Shown here: positions 40,144 to 46,809 of the stretch, in pieces
Layout of the letters: each line of letters opens with the position of its first letter
How positions within the stretch are numbered: the stretch's first letter is position 1
Assembly (NCBI GenBank): GCA_002401295.1
Contig: NVSR01000011.1
Span: 1-46,809 of the forward strand
Length of the DNA: 46,809 nt
Source: SAR324 cluster bacterium
GTDB lineage: Bacteria > SAR324 > XYD2-FULL-50-16
Reading direction: 5' to 3'
Made by a program: the position numbers and the translations under genes
The notes under the pieces: generated by a model
The model's database searches: none
What the model was told of the DNA's origin: nothing
What the model saw: only the letters and a program-made list of their open reading frames with translations

Positions 40144-41106
40144 ATGTTAAAGGACGTCAAAAAGAACTTAATCTGGTACATCGCTTTAGTTGCAGTCATT
40201 CTGGCTACAGCGTTTGGGGCGATGAAAATGACCGAGCGCATCAATTACGAATGGTACTGGGGACGAGTACCTCAGTATTTCGTTTTTTCCGGTGATGAGG
40301 ATCAGTTTGCCGATGGTAACGGTGAAGCTGTGATCGAAGAGATTGATATGGATCAATCGAAAGTCATCCTGGAGTATGACAATGGGGAAAAGGACACCCT
40401 GATTCTACTCCAAGACAGCTTGATGATTGAAGATGGAGATTCTTTCAGTGAAGGGGATAAAATTGGTGCGATCCATGTGGTGAGAACAGGAATTCTGATA
40501 GAAGGCCTGATCACAACCTTGGAACTATCCCTCTACTCTGGAATCATAGCCTTGATCATCGGTCTCTTTATCGGTTTGGCCAGGGTCTCAAAAAATCCTT
40601 TATTTCGTGGATTGGCGAGTATCTATGTAGAAGTCATTCGTGGAACACCTCTACTGGTACAGATTTTCATTTTCTACTTTTTTGTAGGAACAGTGTTGGA
40701 CTTCAGCCGGTTTACGGCAGGAACTCTGGCATTGGCGATCTTTGCCGGTGCCTATGTGGGAGAAATTATTCGTGCCGGTATTCAGGCAGTGGATAAGGGA
40801 CAAATGGAAGCGGCTCGCTCCCTGGGCATGAACTATATGGAAGCGATGATTCATATCATCATGCCACAGGCGTTGAAGCGGGTTCTTCCTCCTTTGGCGG
40901 GACAGTTCATCTCTTTGATTAAGGATTCTTCTCTGGTTTCGGTTATCGCTATCACCGACCTGACAAAGGCCGGACGTGAAGTGATCACCTCAACTTTTGC
41001 AACCTTTGAAATCTGGTTTACCATTGCAGGAATGTACCTTGTATTGACATTCACTTTGTCTATGATAATCCGCTACATTGAAAGGAGATTTTCCGTCAGT
41101 GATTGA
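40144..41106 (+). CDS. Polar amino acid ABC transporter, permease
   Basis: Inner-membrane channel subunit of the HisM/GlnP class. The EAA loop that contacts the ATPase is EAARSLGMNYMEAMIHIIMP. Permease helices begin at about residue 115 (GLITTLELSLYSGIIALIIG). Before them lie one extra membrane helix (about 10-28) and an acidic segment of about 85 residues (NYEWYWGRVPQYF, GDEDQFADGNGEAVIEEIDM) predicted to face the periplasm. The extension makes the protein 320 residues against the usual 220-250; similar extended permeases are known in some deltaproteobacteria. It starts 29 bp after the binding protein and its stop overlaps the ATPase start. Confidence 0.92.
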   Translation: MLKDVKKNLIWYIALVAVILATAFGAMKMTERINYEWYWGRVPQYFVFSGDEDQFADGNGEAVIEEIDMDQSKVILEYDNGEKDTLILLQDSLMIEDGDSFSEGDKIGAIHVVRTGILIEGLITTLELSLYSGIIALIIGLFIGLARVSKNPLFRGLASIYVEVIRGTPLLVQIFIFYFFVGTVLDFSRFTAGTLALAIFAGAYVGEIIRAGIQAVDKGQMEAARSLGMNYMEAMIHIIMPQALKRVLPPLAGQFISLIKDSSLVSVIAITDLTKAGREVITSTFATFEIWFTIAGMYLVLTFTLSMIIRYIERRFSVSD

Positions 41107-41833
41107 TATTAAAGATATTTGCAAGACCTTCTACGTCGGCGAAACGGTCATCAAAGCGGTGGATCACGCCTCTTATCATGTAGATCAAGGGGATGTGGTG
41201 GTGATCATCGGTCCTTCCGGTTCAGGGAAATCTTCTTTCCTGCGTTGTTTGAATATGCTGGAAGAAATTGATTCCGGAAAAATCGTGATTGATGGCGTTG
41301 ATCTGACGGATAAAAAGACCAATATCAATAAGATCCGCGCGGAAGTCGGCATGGTTTTTCAGTCCTTTAACCTCTTTCCTCATAAGTCGGTTTTAGAAAA
41401 TGTGATGCTGGCACAAAAAATTGTGCGCAAGCGTAGTAAAACCGAAGCTAAAGAAATTGGTATGAAGTTGTTGGTTAAAGTAGGCATTGAAGAGAAAGCT
41501 GATGCCTATCCCAACCAATTATCAGGGGGACAGAAGCAGAGAGTGGCTATTGCCCGAGCTTTGGCCATGAACCCCAAAGTGATGCTTTTTGATGAACCTA
41601 CTTCGGCACTGGATCCGGAAATGGTAGGTGAAGTCTTGGATGTGATGAAGTCTCTAGCTCGTGAAGGCATGACCATGGTGGTCGTGACTCATGAAATGGG
41701 TTTCGCCAGGGAAGTTGCGGATAAAGTGATCATGATGGATGCCGGACAAATCTTGGAAGTTGGTGATCCAGAGCATTTTTTCACCAACCCAACCCACAAA
41801 AGAACTCAGGCCTTCCTTTCTCAAATTATCTAA
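41099..41833 (+). CDS. Polar amino acid ABC transporter, ATPase (GlnQ/HisP type), GTG start
   Basis: Powers uptake. Walker A GPSGSGKSS, Q-loop VFQSFNLFPH, signature LSGGQKQR, Walker B VMLFDEPTSALDP and H-loop VVTHEMGF are all intact. GTG at 41099 gives 244 residues, overlaps the permease stop by 8 bases and has AAAGGAG 11 bases upstream; a TTG at 41078 is the less likely alternative. It ends 17 bp before a strong bidirectional terminator. Annotated GlnQ-like by class only; the substrate is inferred from context. Confidence 0.95.
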   Translation: MIDIKDICKTFYVGETVIKAVDHASYHVDQGDVVVIIGPSGSGKSSFLRCLNMLEEIDSGKIVIDGVDLTDKKTNINKIRAEVGMVFQSFNLFPHKSVLENVMLAQKIVRKRSKTEAKEIGMKLLVKVGIEEKADAYPNQLSGGQKQRVAIARALAMNPKVMLFDEPTSALDPEMVGEVLDVMKSLAREGMTMVVVTHEMGFAREVADKVIMMDAGQILEVGDPEHFFTNPTHKRTQAFLSQII

Positions 41834-41850
41834 AGAGTCTGCACTCCTTT

Positions 41851-41881
41851 CTCCTTCTCACATGCCTTGTGTGAGAAGGAG
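41851..41881. terminator. Strong bidirectional terminator between ABC operon and lysR
   Basis: CTCCTTCTCACA at 41851-41862 pairs perfectly (12 bp) with TGTGAGAAGGAG at 41870-41881 around the loop TGCCTTG. It lies 17 bp after the ATPase stop and 2 bp before the lysR stop on the other strand, so it can end both transcripts. Flanking T-runs are short. Confidence 0.85.
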
Positions 41882-41883
41882 GA

Positions 41884-42756
41884 TTAATGCCCAAAAGATT
41901 GCAATAAGTCGAGAAAAGCTTGGGACGCATTGGACTGAGTTCGGCTCTTCTGGTAGATGCAGCCGATTTGTCGACTGAATTGAATATCTTTGATCTCCAA
42001 AATCTTCAATTGTTGATCAATAACTCTCCTTGGTAGTACCCCCCAACCAAAGCCCGCAGTCACTAAAACCTTAATAGCTTCAATATAATCCGTATTCCCT
42101 GTGACCTTTAGCTCCAAATTCTGCTCCTCAAAAAATTTATTGATGATTTTCCTGGTGAATGTGGTTTCCCCCGGAAGCACGGCCCTATATTGACTCAAAT
42201 CTTCCATTTTAGGATTTGCCAATTGGGCTAGAGGGTGGTCAGCAGAAGTAGCGAAATCTAGTGCTTCTAACCAAAGAGGGGTGAAACAGATTTGAGGACT
42301 GAGCTTGGCGGGAGAGGTGATAATCGCCAAGTCCAACTTACCTTGCAGAACACTTGCATATGCGCTCTCTGAGGACATAAAATCAAAATGCAAGGTGACA
42401 TCCGTAAAGGAATGAATGAACTCATGTAGAATTTGAGGTAGATGATATAAACCAATATGTTGGGTAGTTGCAACGGTCAAATGCCCCGCAACATTGCCCG
42501 ACAGGTTTTGCAAGGTACGAAGGGCATTATCCGCTTCCCCTATAATACGGTAAGCATGGGGCAAGAGTGTTTTACCTGCTTCCGTTAAATAAATTTTTCT
42601 CCCTATGCGATCAAACAATCGCTTTCCCAGATGTGTCTCCAGAGTTGCAATCCGTTTGCTCACAGCGGGTTGAGTCAGGTGTAACTTTTCCGCGGCTAAG
42701 GAAAATGAATTGAGTTCAGCTGCGGTGACCAGCGCTTGTAGGGATTCCAGATTCAT
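41884..42756 (-). CDS. LysR-family transcriptional regulator
   Basis: A 290-residue regulator with an N-terminal winged helix-turn-helix (LQALVTAAELNSFSLAAEKL, then LTQPAVSKRIATLETHLGKR) and a C-terminal effector domain (GHLTVATTQHIGLYHLPQIL, DLAIITSP). It lies between the amino-acid transporter and ctlX, transcribed away from ctlX. The conserved element copy B is in the shared divergent region, the normal place for a LysR operator, and the same element precedes the transporter and astA. The effector is probably an amino acid of arginine catabolism; this is inferred. Confidence 0.93.
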   Translation of the reverse strand: MNLESLQALVTAAELNSFSLAAEKLHLTQPAVSKRIATLETHLGKRLFDRIGRKIYLTEAGKTLLPHAYRIIGEADNALRTLQNLSGNVAGHLTVATTQHIGLYHLPQILHEFIHSFTDVTLHFDFMSSESAYASVLQGKLDLAIITSPAKLSPQICFTPLWLEALDFATSADHPLAQLANPKMEDLSQYRAVLPGETTFTRKIINKFFEEQNLELKVTGNTDYIEAIKVLVTAGFGWGVLPRRVIDQQLKILEIKDIQFSRQIGCIYQKSRTQSNASQAFLDLLQSFGH

Positions 42757-43128
42757 GACTACTTTTCAGCTCAGTGGTTGTAGGTTTTTCTGTGTCATTC
42801 CGAGCGAAATAAGATCTCTTGTTGAGATGATCAAATGCCGCTCATGAGTTCAGTTGGTTATGAGAACTTCCAACTCTCGAATTTTTAGTGGAGTGCTTTT
42901 AAAAAGAAATTGGGCTTGGTGGTTCATTGCAAATTATTATCCATCCTTTGTAAAGGTGTGATTTTTGTTATCTAACTGTGCCAAATCGACTGGTGCATTC
43001 CGAATGGTTATCTATTGTATTAAAAATTCTCATTAGTGTTATTTGAAAGGTTAAAGTAGAGTATTTCCAAACTCACCTCTTATGATGATTATCTGTCCTG
43101 TCAAATTCACTTTTTGCCTGGTAAAGCA
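42757..43128. promoter_or_regulatory. Divergent lysR-ctlX regulatory region
   Basis: 372 bp with no gene. It contains operator copy B (42995-43048). Near lysR, GTGTCATTCCGAGCGAAAT at 42793-42811 is followed by ATCTC-TTGTT-GAGAT at 42814-42828, which resembles a common dispersed GTCATTCCGAG repeat and not the operator. Confidence 0.6.
42995..43048 (+). promoter_or_regulatory. Conserved regulatory element, copy B (upstream of ctlX)
   Basis: Reads GCATTCCGAATGGTTATC, then TATTGTATTAAAAATTC, then TCATTAGTGTTATTTGAAA. It contains a perfect palindrome CATTCCGAATG, a plausible LysR recognition half. It ends 80 bp before the ctlX start and lies 239 bp from the lysR start. Confidence 0.78.
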
Positions 43129-44082
43129 ATGTCAAGTTCTTCAATACAAAATGCGAATGCTATCTTAATGGTTCGACCTTGGGATTTTAAATACAACGAA
43201 CAAACTGCTGGGGACAATGAATTCCAGCAACGTCCCGGAATAGAGTTACAAGACAAAGTTCATCAATTAGTAATGAATGAATTTGCGCTGATGGAGCAAT
43301 CTCTTCGTCGAGAAGGAGTAAAGGTCTTGGTTTTAGAAAAAAACCATACACTACTGGAAACTCCAGATGCGGTATTCCCTAATAATTGGTTTTCCACTGG
43401 CGCTGATGGCAGTGTATTGGTCTATCCGATGTTAGCTGAGAACCGCAACCAGGAGCGGCGGATTGAAGACGTAGAGCAATTACTGGTGGAGCATGATTTT
43501 CAGATTCGAAATCTACTTTATATCGGACGCCCCAACGAACCTAAGTGGATTCTTGAAGGTACTGGTGCGATGATCATTGATCATCGAAGAGGACAAGTTT
43601 TTGCTGCCCGCTCCGAAAGGTGTCATGAACGACAGTTTGAAAATTTCATCACTACAAGGGGCTATGAGCAAGGCTTCTTGTTCGATACCTTGGGGTCTAG
43701 TGGAAAGCCTATCTATCATACAAATGTAATGATGAGTATTGGTGATGGATTTGCCGTGATTTGTTCCGAGTGTTTTGCTGATAAAGCAGAACTAAAGCAA
43801 GTATTGGATAACTTATCAGAGGATCGGGAGATCATTGAAATTTCTATCTCTCAAATGGAACAACAGTTTTGTGGAAATATTCTGCAAATTAGGAATGAAA
43901 AGGGTGAGCCCTTGATTGCCATGTCTCGCAGTGCTTTTGAGGGATTTACCAGCCGACAGAAAGATATCTTGGAAAAACAAGGGAAAATATTGGCAATGGA
44001 TGTTAATACTATTGAAATTATTGGTGGTGGTAGTGTGCGCTGTATGATGGCAGAGATTTTCTTGCCTTCAGATTCCATATAG
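43129..44082 (+). CDS. ctlX: CtlX-type guanidino/ureido-group hydrolase (arginine deiminase fold)
   Basis: Member of the amidinotransferase/arginine deiminase superfamily, closest by motif memory to the citrulline utilization hydrolase CtlX group. From the ATG at 43129 it is 317 residues; a TTG at 43114 would add five. Conserved catalytic segments are PDAVFPNNWFST (Asp), ILEGTGAMIIDH (Glu/Asp), HTNVMMSIG (His) and a C-terminal GGGSVRCMMAEIF with nucleophile C305. It probably hydrolyses citrulline or a related compound. It is divergent from lysR and directly upstream of astA, which uses arginine, and shares an operator with astA and the transporter. Confidence 0.85.
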   Translation: MSSSSIQNANAILMVRPWDFKYNEQTAGDNEFQQRPGIELQDKVHQLVMNEFALMEQSLRREGVKVLVLEKNHTLLETPDAVFPNNWFSTGADGSVLVYPMLAENRNQERRIEDVEQLLVEHDFQIRNLLYIGRPNEPKWILEGTGAMIIDHRRGQVFAARSERCHERQFENFITTRGYEQGFLFDTLGSSGKPIYHTNVMMSIGDGFAVICSECFADKAELKQVLDNLSEDREIIEISISQMEQQFCGNILQIRNEKGEPLIAMSRSAFEGFTSRQKDILEKQGKILAMDVNTIEIIGGGSVRCMMAEIFLPSDSI

Positions 44083-44123
44083 TTATCCTATGCATTAAAA
44101 ATGCTTATTTGTATTACTTGAAG
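44071..44123 (+). promoter_or_regulatory. Conserved regulatory element, copy C (upstream of astA)
   Basis: Reads GATTCCATATAGTTATCC, then TATGCATTAAAAATGC, then TTATTTGTATTACTTGAAG. Its first 12 bases overlap the end of ctlX. It ends 95 bp before the astA start, similar to the spacing of copy B from ctlX, so astA probably has its own regulated promoter. Confidence 0.78.
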
Positions 44124-44218
44124 AGCTCACGTAAAATACTTAAAGAAAAAGCAAACAGGCTCCCCGCTGATTTTGAGGGGATAAATTATATATAAAAAAT
44201 ATTACAGAGAGTAGTTTT

Positions 44219-45247
44219 ATGATGATTATCCGCCCTGCCGAATCTAAAGATTTGGATGCACTGAGTAATTTAGCCGAACGAGTTGGTGTTGGTTTTACAT
44301 CCTTGCCCTCCGACCCTGATTTGATTGCATCAAAGATCGAACGTGCGGAGCAAGCCTTTTCCAGTGAAGCCAGCCCGGAAAAAAACTCAAGCTATCTTTT
44401 TATGCTGGAAGATACGGATACTGGGAAAATAGCTGGGATTTGTGGTATTGAATCTGCTCTTGGTTTGGAAGAACCCTGGTATAACTTCCGGATGGGGACT
44501 TTGGTTCATTCCTCTGTCAATCTGGGAGTCTTCGAGAAAAAGACAACCTTAAATTTGAGTAATGACCATACTGGCTATTCTGAGCTCTGTACTCTGTTTC
44601 TCGATAAAGATTACCGGCACAGTAAAAACGGAAGCTTGTTATCGAAGAGTCGTTTTATGTTCCTGGCTGCTTTCCCTGACCGCTTCCATGAGAGAGTTAT
44701 AGCGGAAATGAGAGGTGTTTCCGATGAAGAGGGGAATTCTCCTTTCTGGGAAGGATTAGGTCGTCATTTTTTCAATATGGACTTTGCGAAGGCCGATTAT
44801 CTTTCAGGATTAGGGAATAAAACTTTTATCGCTGAATTGATGCCGAAACTCCCGATTTATACCTCCTTATTGAGCAAAGAGACTCAAGAGGTGATAGGTA
44901 AGGTACACGCACAAACAATACCTGCATTGAAACTCCTGGAACACGAAGGCTTTTGCAACGAGGGGTATGTGGATATCTTCGATGGTGGGGCAACTATTGA
45001 AGCAAAGGTTGGGAGCATTCGGGCGGTCAAGGATTGCAATAGCTTCCAAGTAGCCATTGGTCCGGAAGTGGAAGAGGGGACTTTGTATTTGGTCAGCAAC
45101 AAAAAGCTAAAGGAATTTCGCGCCTGCTTACTTCGTTTGAATAGCTTGCATGGCGATTCTGTGGCATTACCAGAGGAGATGGCAGCACAGTTAGGCATTG
45201 CTGAAGGGGATCAAGTTCAAGTCGTTCCGCTTTCTGCCCGATCATAG
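44219..45247 (+). CDS. astA: Arginine N-succinyltransferase
   Basis: First enzyme of the AST pathway, moving succinyl from succinyl-CoA to arginine. Typical blocks: IIRPAESKDLDALSNLAERV, GVGFTSLPSD, CGIESALGLEEPWYNFRMGT, SNDHTGYSELCTLFLDKDYR, LSKSRFMFLAAFPDRF, ERVIAEMRGVSDE, SPFWEGLGRHFFNMDF and EGFCNEGYVDIFDGG. At 342 residues it is family length. ATG at 44219 or 44222 may start. The later pathway genes astB, astC, astD and astE are not in the window. It ends before a hairpin terminator and converges on the barrel gene. Confidence 0.95.
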   Translation: MMIIRPAESKDLDALSNLAERVGVGFTSLPSDPDLIASKIERAEQAFSSEASPEKNSSYLFMLEDTDTGKIAGICGIESALGLEEPWYNFRMGTLVHSSVNLGVFEKKTTLNLSNDHTGYSELCTLFLDKDYRHSKNGSLLSKSRFMFLAAFPDRFHERVIAEMRGVSDEEGNSPFWEGLGRHFFNMDFAKADYLSGLGNKTFIAELMPKLPIYTSLLSKETQEVIGKVHAQTIPALKLLEHEGFCNEGYVDIFDGGATIEAKVGSIRAVKDCNSFQVAIGPEVEEGTLYLVSNKKLKEFRACLLRLNSLHGDSVALPEEMAAQLGIAEGDQVQVVPLSARS

Positions 45248-45267
45248 TATTCAAGATTAGATTGATG

Positions 45268-45295
45268 TCATGGGTATCTAGGATGATACCCATGA
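45268..45295. terminator. Hairpin terminator between astA and the barrel gene
   Basis: TCATGGGTATC at 45268-45278 pairs perfectly with GATACCCATGA at 45285-45295 around the loop TAGGAT. It lies 20 bp after the astA stop and 40 bp beyond the convergent gene's stop. No T-run. Confidence 0.7.
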
Positions 45296-45306
45296 TATGC
45301 CTCTAA

Positions 45307-45321
45307 GTCGGCAAAGCCGAC
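45307..45321. repeat. Short GTCGGC palindrome
   Basis: GTCGGC-AAA-GCCGAC, a perfect 6-bp stem with a 3-base loop, 14 bp before the barrel gene's stop. It resembles the GTCGG edge of the interspersed repeats at 2562 and 8520 and may be a relative or simply a second terminator stem. Confidence 0.5.
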
Positions 45322-45334
45322 CTCATTCGAGAGC

Positions 45335-46003
45335 TTAGAATGCAAAACCGATAGTGAGGTTAAGAACCCCTGGGAAAGAAGAAGCTTTGTTCAAAAAATC
45401 TCCAAATTCTGTCAAATCTTTTTCCGCATCAGCAGCATCTTGAGTGTTGCTAAAACCATTAGCAGTTATGGTTGCTGTAGAAGAAGAACTCAGCAGTGCC
45501 GACCCTAAGGCCCAATCAGCACCAAGCACTAGTCCCCAACCAAAGGACCATTGATTACCGATACCAATTGTGGCGACCGTAGCTTTAGCTTCCAAATCAG
45601 CTGTAGCTGATTCTGTCACTATAGTAAAACCGGATCTAACGCTTTTAGTGACTACAGCGCTAGCTTTCCAGTTACGTTGATGAACAGCAAACAAGATATT
45701 GAAAGAATTGCCCGTAAACCAACGAGCGTAAATTCCCTGGTTGCTAAAATCAGCAGAGGACTTAGTATCCCCATCATCCTGGTCCAAGGATTTAGAACCA
45801 CTTTCGATTCCAAATAACCAACTATCTCCAAGGTAGAAACCGATTCCGACTGGAGGAGCTACCAAAGTGGGAATATGGATCCCAACAGGGGTGATTCCCA
45901 GAAAAATTGTTTTATCAGCCCTTACTTTCTGTGATTCCTGCGCCAAAGCAACATTATAGAACATTGCGCATATTGCTAAACATATGATTAAAATGCGTTT
46001 CAT
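45335..46003 (-). CDS. Putative outer-membrane beta-barrel protein
   Basis: No family recognised. A 222-residue protein with a Sec signal (KRILIICLAICAMFYNVALA, cleavage before QES). Alternating hydrophobic/polar strands with aromatic ends follow (FLGITPVGIHIPTLVAPPVG, IGNQWSFGWGLVLGADWALG), and the C-terminus ends VLNLTIGFAF, an aromatic-terminated signal typical of outer-membrane barrels. Size suggests an 8-strand barrel. The ATG has AGAGG 5 bases upstream. Twin hairpins lie just upstream of its start. Its role is unknown. Confidence 0.7.
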   Translation of the reverse strand: MKRILIICLAICAMFYNVALAQESQKVRADKTIFLGITPVGIHIPTLVAPPVGIGFYLGDSWLFGIESGSKSLDQDDGDTKSSADFSNQGIYARWFTGNSFNILFAVHQRNWKASAVVTKSVRSGFTIVTESATADLEAKATVATIGIGNQWSFGWGLVLGADWALGSALLSSSSTATITANGFSNTQDAADAEKDLTEFGDFLNKASSFPGVLNLTIGFAF

Positions 46004-46036
46004 GAGTACCTCTTCTTTTGATCTAGATAATTTCTA

Positions 46037-46093
46037 AAGGTTTTATTGAAAAACCTTCAAAATAGTTGTAAAAAAGTTTAACTTTTTACAACT
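46037..46093. promoter_or_regulatory. Two adjacent hairpins upstream of the barrel gene
   Basis: AAGGTTTT at 46037-46044 pairs with AAAACCTT at 46050-46057. AGTTGTAAAAAAGT at 46064-46077 pairs with ACTTTTTACAACT at 46081-46093 (one bulged A, loop TTA). They lie 34-90 bp ahead of the barrel gene and 135-190 bp past the thiolase stop, so they could be a terminator for the latter or an operator or 5'-UTR structure for the former. Confidence 0.6.
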
Positions 46094-46227
46094 AACAACC
46101 TGCTTTGTATGGGAGAATTAGTTTCCTGTCAAATCAAGGGATGGGATAATATCTTTAAATAAATCATATAGTTAAATGACACAACACTGACCTTGATGGT
46201 TCACCAGAAATTTATTCTCCAATAGCA

Positions 46228-46809
46228 TCAAACTTTTTCCAGTACTACAGATATTCCTTGTCCAACACCTACGCACATACTGCATAAGGCCCGTTTGCCA
46301 CCAGTTCGTTGCAATTGGCGCACGGCGGAGATTATCAGGCGGGCTCCACTCATGCCTAAGGGGTGGCCCAGTGCGATGGCTCCACCTTGGGGATTGATCC
46401 GTGGATCATTATCGGCCAGTCCTAGCTCTCGGCTGCAAGCCAGAGCTTGGGCGGCGAAGGCCTCATTTAGCTCGATAATATCCATCTGATCCATACTGAG
46501 GTTGAGTCGCTTGAACAGTTTGTTCGTTGCGTTAACTGGACCGATTCCCATAATACGAGGTGCTACACCCGCCACATCCATACCCAAAACTCGGGCCTGT
46601 GGTTGAAGACCATAGCGTTTGATAGCTGCTTCCGATGCGAGGATTATAGCCGCCGCACCGTCATTGAGGCCGGAAGCATTTCCGGCAGTGACAGTAGATT
46701 CGCCACCAAAGATTGTTCTCAACTGAGATAGTTTCTCCAGGGACGTTTGACGGAGGTGCTCATCTTGATCCGCGATGAGAGCAGCGCCTCTGCGTTGGGG
46801 AATGGTCAC
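46228..46809 (-). CDS. Thiolase (acetyl-CoA acetyltransferase family), 5' part outside window
   Basis: C-terminal half of a thiolase, cut by the window end; 193 residues visible. The frame is open to base 46809. Catalytic features: ELNEAFAAQALACSRELG, the histidine in GGAIALGHPLGMSGAR, and the second cysteine in ALCSMCVGVGQG. TVTAGNASGLNDGAAA is the usual loop. The HPLGMSGAR and CSMCVGVGQG wording resembles beta-ketoadipyl/3-oxoadipyl-CoA thiolases (PcaF/PaaJ), but a general degradative thiolase cannot be excluded. The N-terminal nucleophile cysteine is not visible. Confidence 0.93.
   Translation of the reverse strand: MTIPQRRGAALIADQDEHLRQTSLEKLSQLRTIFGGESTVTAGNASGLNDGAAAIILASEAAIKRYGLQPQARVLGMDVAGVAPRIMGIGPVNATNKLFKRLNLSMDQMDIIELNEAFAAQALACSRELGLADNDPRINPQGGAIALGHPLGMSGARLIISAVRQLQRTGGKRALCSMCVGVGQGISVVLEKV

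Noticed and set aside
42793..42828. GTCATTCCGAG text near the lysR start as a fourth operator copy
   Set aside because: Only the ATTCCGA core matches. The GTTATC and ATTAAAAA blocks are absent, and the text resembles a common dispersed GTCATTCCGAG repeat.
1..46809. CRISPR arrays, tRNA or rRNA genes, intact transposases, prophage genes
   Set aside because: Looked for by eye on both strands: no regularly spaced repeats, no cloverleaf with a TTCRA arm, no DDE/Y1/serine recombinase signatures and no phage structural genes.

Overview
This window reads as a contiguous stretch of a Gram-negative, diderm, flagellated, nitrate-respiring bacterium. The supporting genes are lpxA, ppiD, an outer-membrane-like barrel, a hook cluster and a nap operon. 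Base composition looks moderately AT-rich throughout. Gene content (NapGH-type nitrate reductase without NapC in view, a MotE/FlbB-like flagellar protein, a CHASE2 adenylate cyclase, a CULT-domain protein) suggests a deep-branching proteobacterium of the deltaproteobacterial/SAR324 kind. That placement is an inference and was not tested.

Layout. 1-3.8 kb: thiamine genes thiC (5' cut by the window), a thiE-like gene, thiG and thiH. 4-8.5 kb: an isolated lpxA, a hybrid histidine kinase with an N-terminal cyclic-nucleotide-binding domain, and a chemotaxis receptor. 8.6-19.3 kb, minus strand: a periplasmic nitrate reductase locus in the order napL-napD-napA-napG-napH-napB and then, 3.6 kb further on, a napF-like gene. 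This is a circular permutation of the epsilonproteobacterial order A-G-H-B-F-L-D. The 3.3-kb gap between napB and the napF-like gene is an accessory island. It holds a TaqI/Eco57I-type DNA methyltransferase with a decayed downstream partner, an N-terminal metallophosphoesterase fragment, a possible CAP-domain fragment and several palindromes, and is bounded by short inverted repeats.

20-23.5 kb: NAD metabolism (pncB, a divergent NADK2-like NAD kinase, prs). 23.6-28.4 kb, minus strand: the flagellar hook operon fliJ-motE-like-fliK-flgD-flgE. 28.8-33.5 kb: metK, then HPr, aroE and a CHASE2 class III cyclase. 33.5-38.5 kb, minus strand: a cell-envelope run of CULT-domain protein, PpiD, ZapB-like coiled coil, a TPR protein whose signal peptide is out of frame across an A9 tract, and a lipoprotein. 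38.7-45.2 kb: an amino-acid ABC transporter, a LysR regulator, ctlX (citrulline/arginine hydrolase family) and astA (arginine succinyltransferase). The window ends with a barrel-like protein and the 3' part of a thiolase.

The most interesting signal is a conserved element of about 53 bp, found in the same orientation upstream of the ABC transporter, ctlX and astA, with the ctlX copy in the lysR-ctlX divergent region. It predicts an arginine/citrulline uptake-and-catabolism regulon controlled by the LysR protein. Other notable items are the CULT (cereblon-type) domain protein with a complete aromatic cage, the nap gene order and its island, a NapB with a lipobox, the paired palindromes near the methyltransferase, and the homopolymer frameshift at 35.7 kb. 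I saw no rRNA, tRNA, CRISPR array or intact transposase.
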